From assembly GCA_963677245.1 (NCBI GenBank), contig OY781921.1, positions 3,596,001-3,660,000 on the forward strand: a stretch of 64,000 nucleotides of DNA, in the 5' to 3' direction. Below the pieces are notes generated by a model. The model ran no database searches and was not told the origin of the DNA. It saw nothing but the letters and a program-made list of their open reading frames with translations. The translations under genes and the position numbers were made by a program. Shown in pieces: positions 63,737-64,000 of this stretch. Numbering within the stretch: position 1 is the stretch's first letter; each line of letters starts with the position of its first letter. The stretch comes from Saccharicrinis sp963677245. GTDB taxonomy: Bacteria; Bacteroidota; Bacteroidia; Bacteroidales; Marinilabiliaceae.

Positions 63737-64000
63737 TTAAAATTCTTTCGTACTTGTAAGCTTGCCTTCGGCATCAAATTTTTTCCAAGTACCTGTTTTC
63801 TTACCGTTGTTGTAATTCATGTCATAACGTAGAATTCCGTTTTCATCATAAATCTGCCACTTCCCGTGTTTTTGGCCGTCTTTATAATTAGCTACAGCAA
63901 TTTTCACTCCCTTGTTATTCCATGTTTCCCAGAGGCCGTCCATTTCGTTATTCTTATATGAACGTACTTCCTGCTTAAGCTTGTTGTCGAAATAGTAAAT
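63737..64000 (-). CDS. MORN/YwqK-like repeat protein, 5' end outside the window
   Basis: The visible 87 residues run to the stop codon at 63737, and the frame stays open to the last base of the window. They hold about four YwqK/MORN-like units: WETWNNKGVKIAVANYKDG, KHGKWQIYDENGILRYDMNY, NNGKKTGTWKKFDAEGKL and a first partial unit (YYFDNKLKQEVRSYKNNEM). The repeats suggest a secreted or periplasmic beta-sheet protein like the one at 6645. The start lies beyond position 64000, so length and signal peptide are unknown. It ends at a strong terminator. Confidence 0.75.
   Translation of the reverse strand: MYYFDNKLKQEVRSYKNNEMDGLWETWNNKGVKIAVANYKDGQKHGKWQIYDENGILRYDMNYNNGKKTGTWKKFDAEGKLTSTKEF

Noticed and set aside
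1..64000. tRNA, rRNA, tmRNA and insertion sequences
   Set aside because: No cloverleaf-like TTCGA arm context, rRNA stretch or transposase motif was seen on either strand. Short or divergent RNAs could be missed by eye.

Overview
The window looks like an ordinary chromosomal segment of a Bacteroidota bacterium. It is AT-rich and most genes lack a Shine-Dalgarno sequence. Several upstream regions carry the TAnnTTTG -7 element of this phylum. Many genes belong to families typical of it (DUF5723, DUF6090, DUF2851, a 388-residue PurM, PD40/TPR lipoproteins). A marine or anaerobic Marinilabiliales-type host is a guess from overall gene flavour, not something the sequence proves. I saw no rRNA, tRNA, CRISPR array, insertion sequence or prophage.

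Layout. 1-2.3 kb: a tiny ORF, then an ECF sigma factor, a membrane anti-sigma-like protein and a secreted protein built from two copies of one domain. 2.5-8 kb is accessory: an acetyltransferase, a DUF4386 membrane protein, a frameshifted DUF6090 gene, a long array of degenerate repeats with a 23-bp period, an FkbM methyltransferase and three AT-rich orphan genes in cassette-like spacing. 8-23.7 kb is mostly housekeeping: cls, ribD, prmC, acpH, a cyclic-DPG-synthetase-like GTPase, a DUF5723/lipoprotein pair, gmhA, a K+ channel, folA-thyA, an EEP-family phosphatase/nuclease, two rhomboids and mutL.

23.9-40.3 kb is the most interesting region: two divergent sensory operons. The leftward one encodes CheW, a methyl-accepting protein with two CZB-like zinc modules in its extracytoplasmic part, CheA and a small PAS-like protein. 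No cheY, cheB or cheR is in the window. The rightward one encodes a HisKA_3 kinase whose receiver has Glu in place of the phospho-acceptor Asp, a NarL-type regulator, a GAF/PAS hybrid kinase, a receiver-HisKA protein with a broken ATP-binding domain, and a 1488-residue sensor with a periplasmic binding-protein domain, about six PAS domains and a GAF but no output domain. This arrangement suggests a multi-protein sensory complex or phosphorelay.

40.4-64 kb returns to metabolism and core functions: a CoA-transferase, a PorE-like lipoprotein without the OmpA domain, a glycosyltransferase, purM, prfA, pyrF, DUF2851, a TrkA-N K+ channel with an altered selectivity filter, yifB/comM, ppa, a YbaK deacylase, a membrane LytTR regulator, a zinc-type ABC importer, ispD, DUF2461, and a Tat-type DUF362 protein paired with a fused membrane/periplasmic polyferredoxin. 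The window ends inside a MORN-like repeat gene. Rho-independent terminators are clear after many genes, and probable promoters could be placed for cheW, prmC, purM, the CoA-transferase and the zinc transporter.
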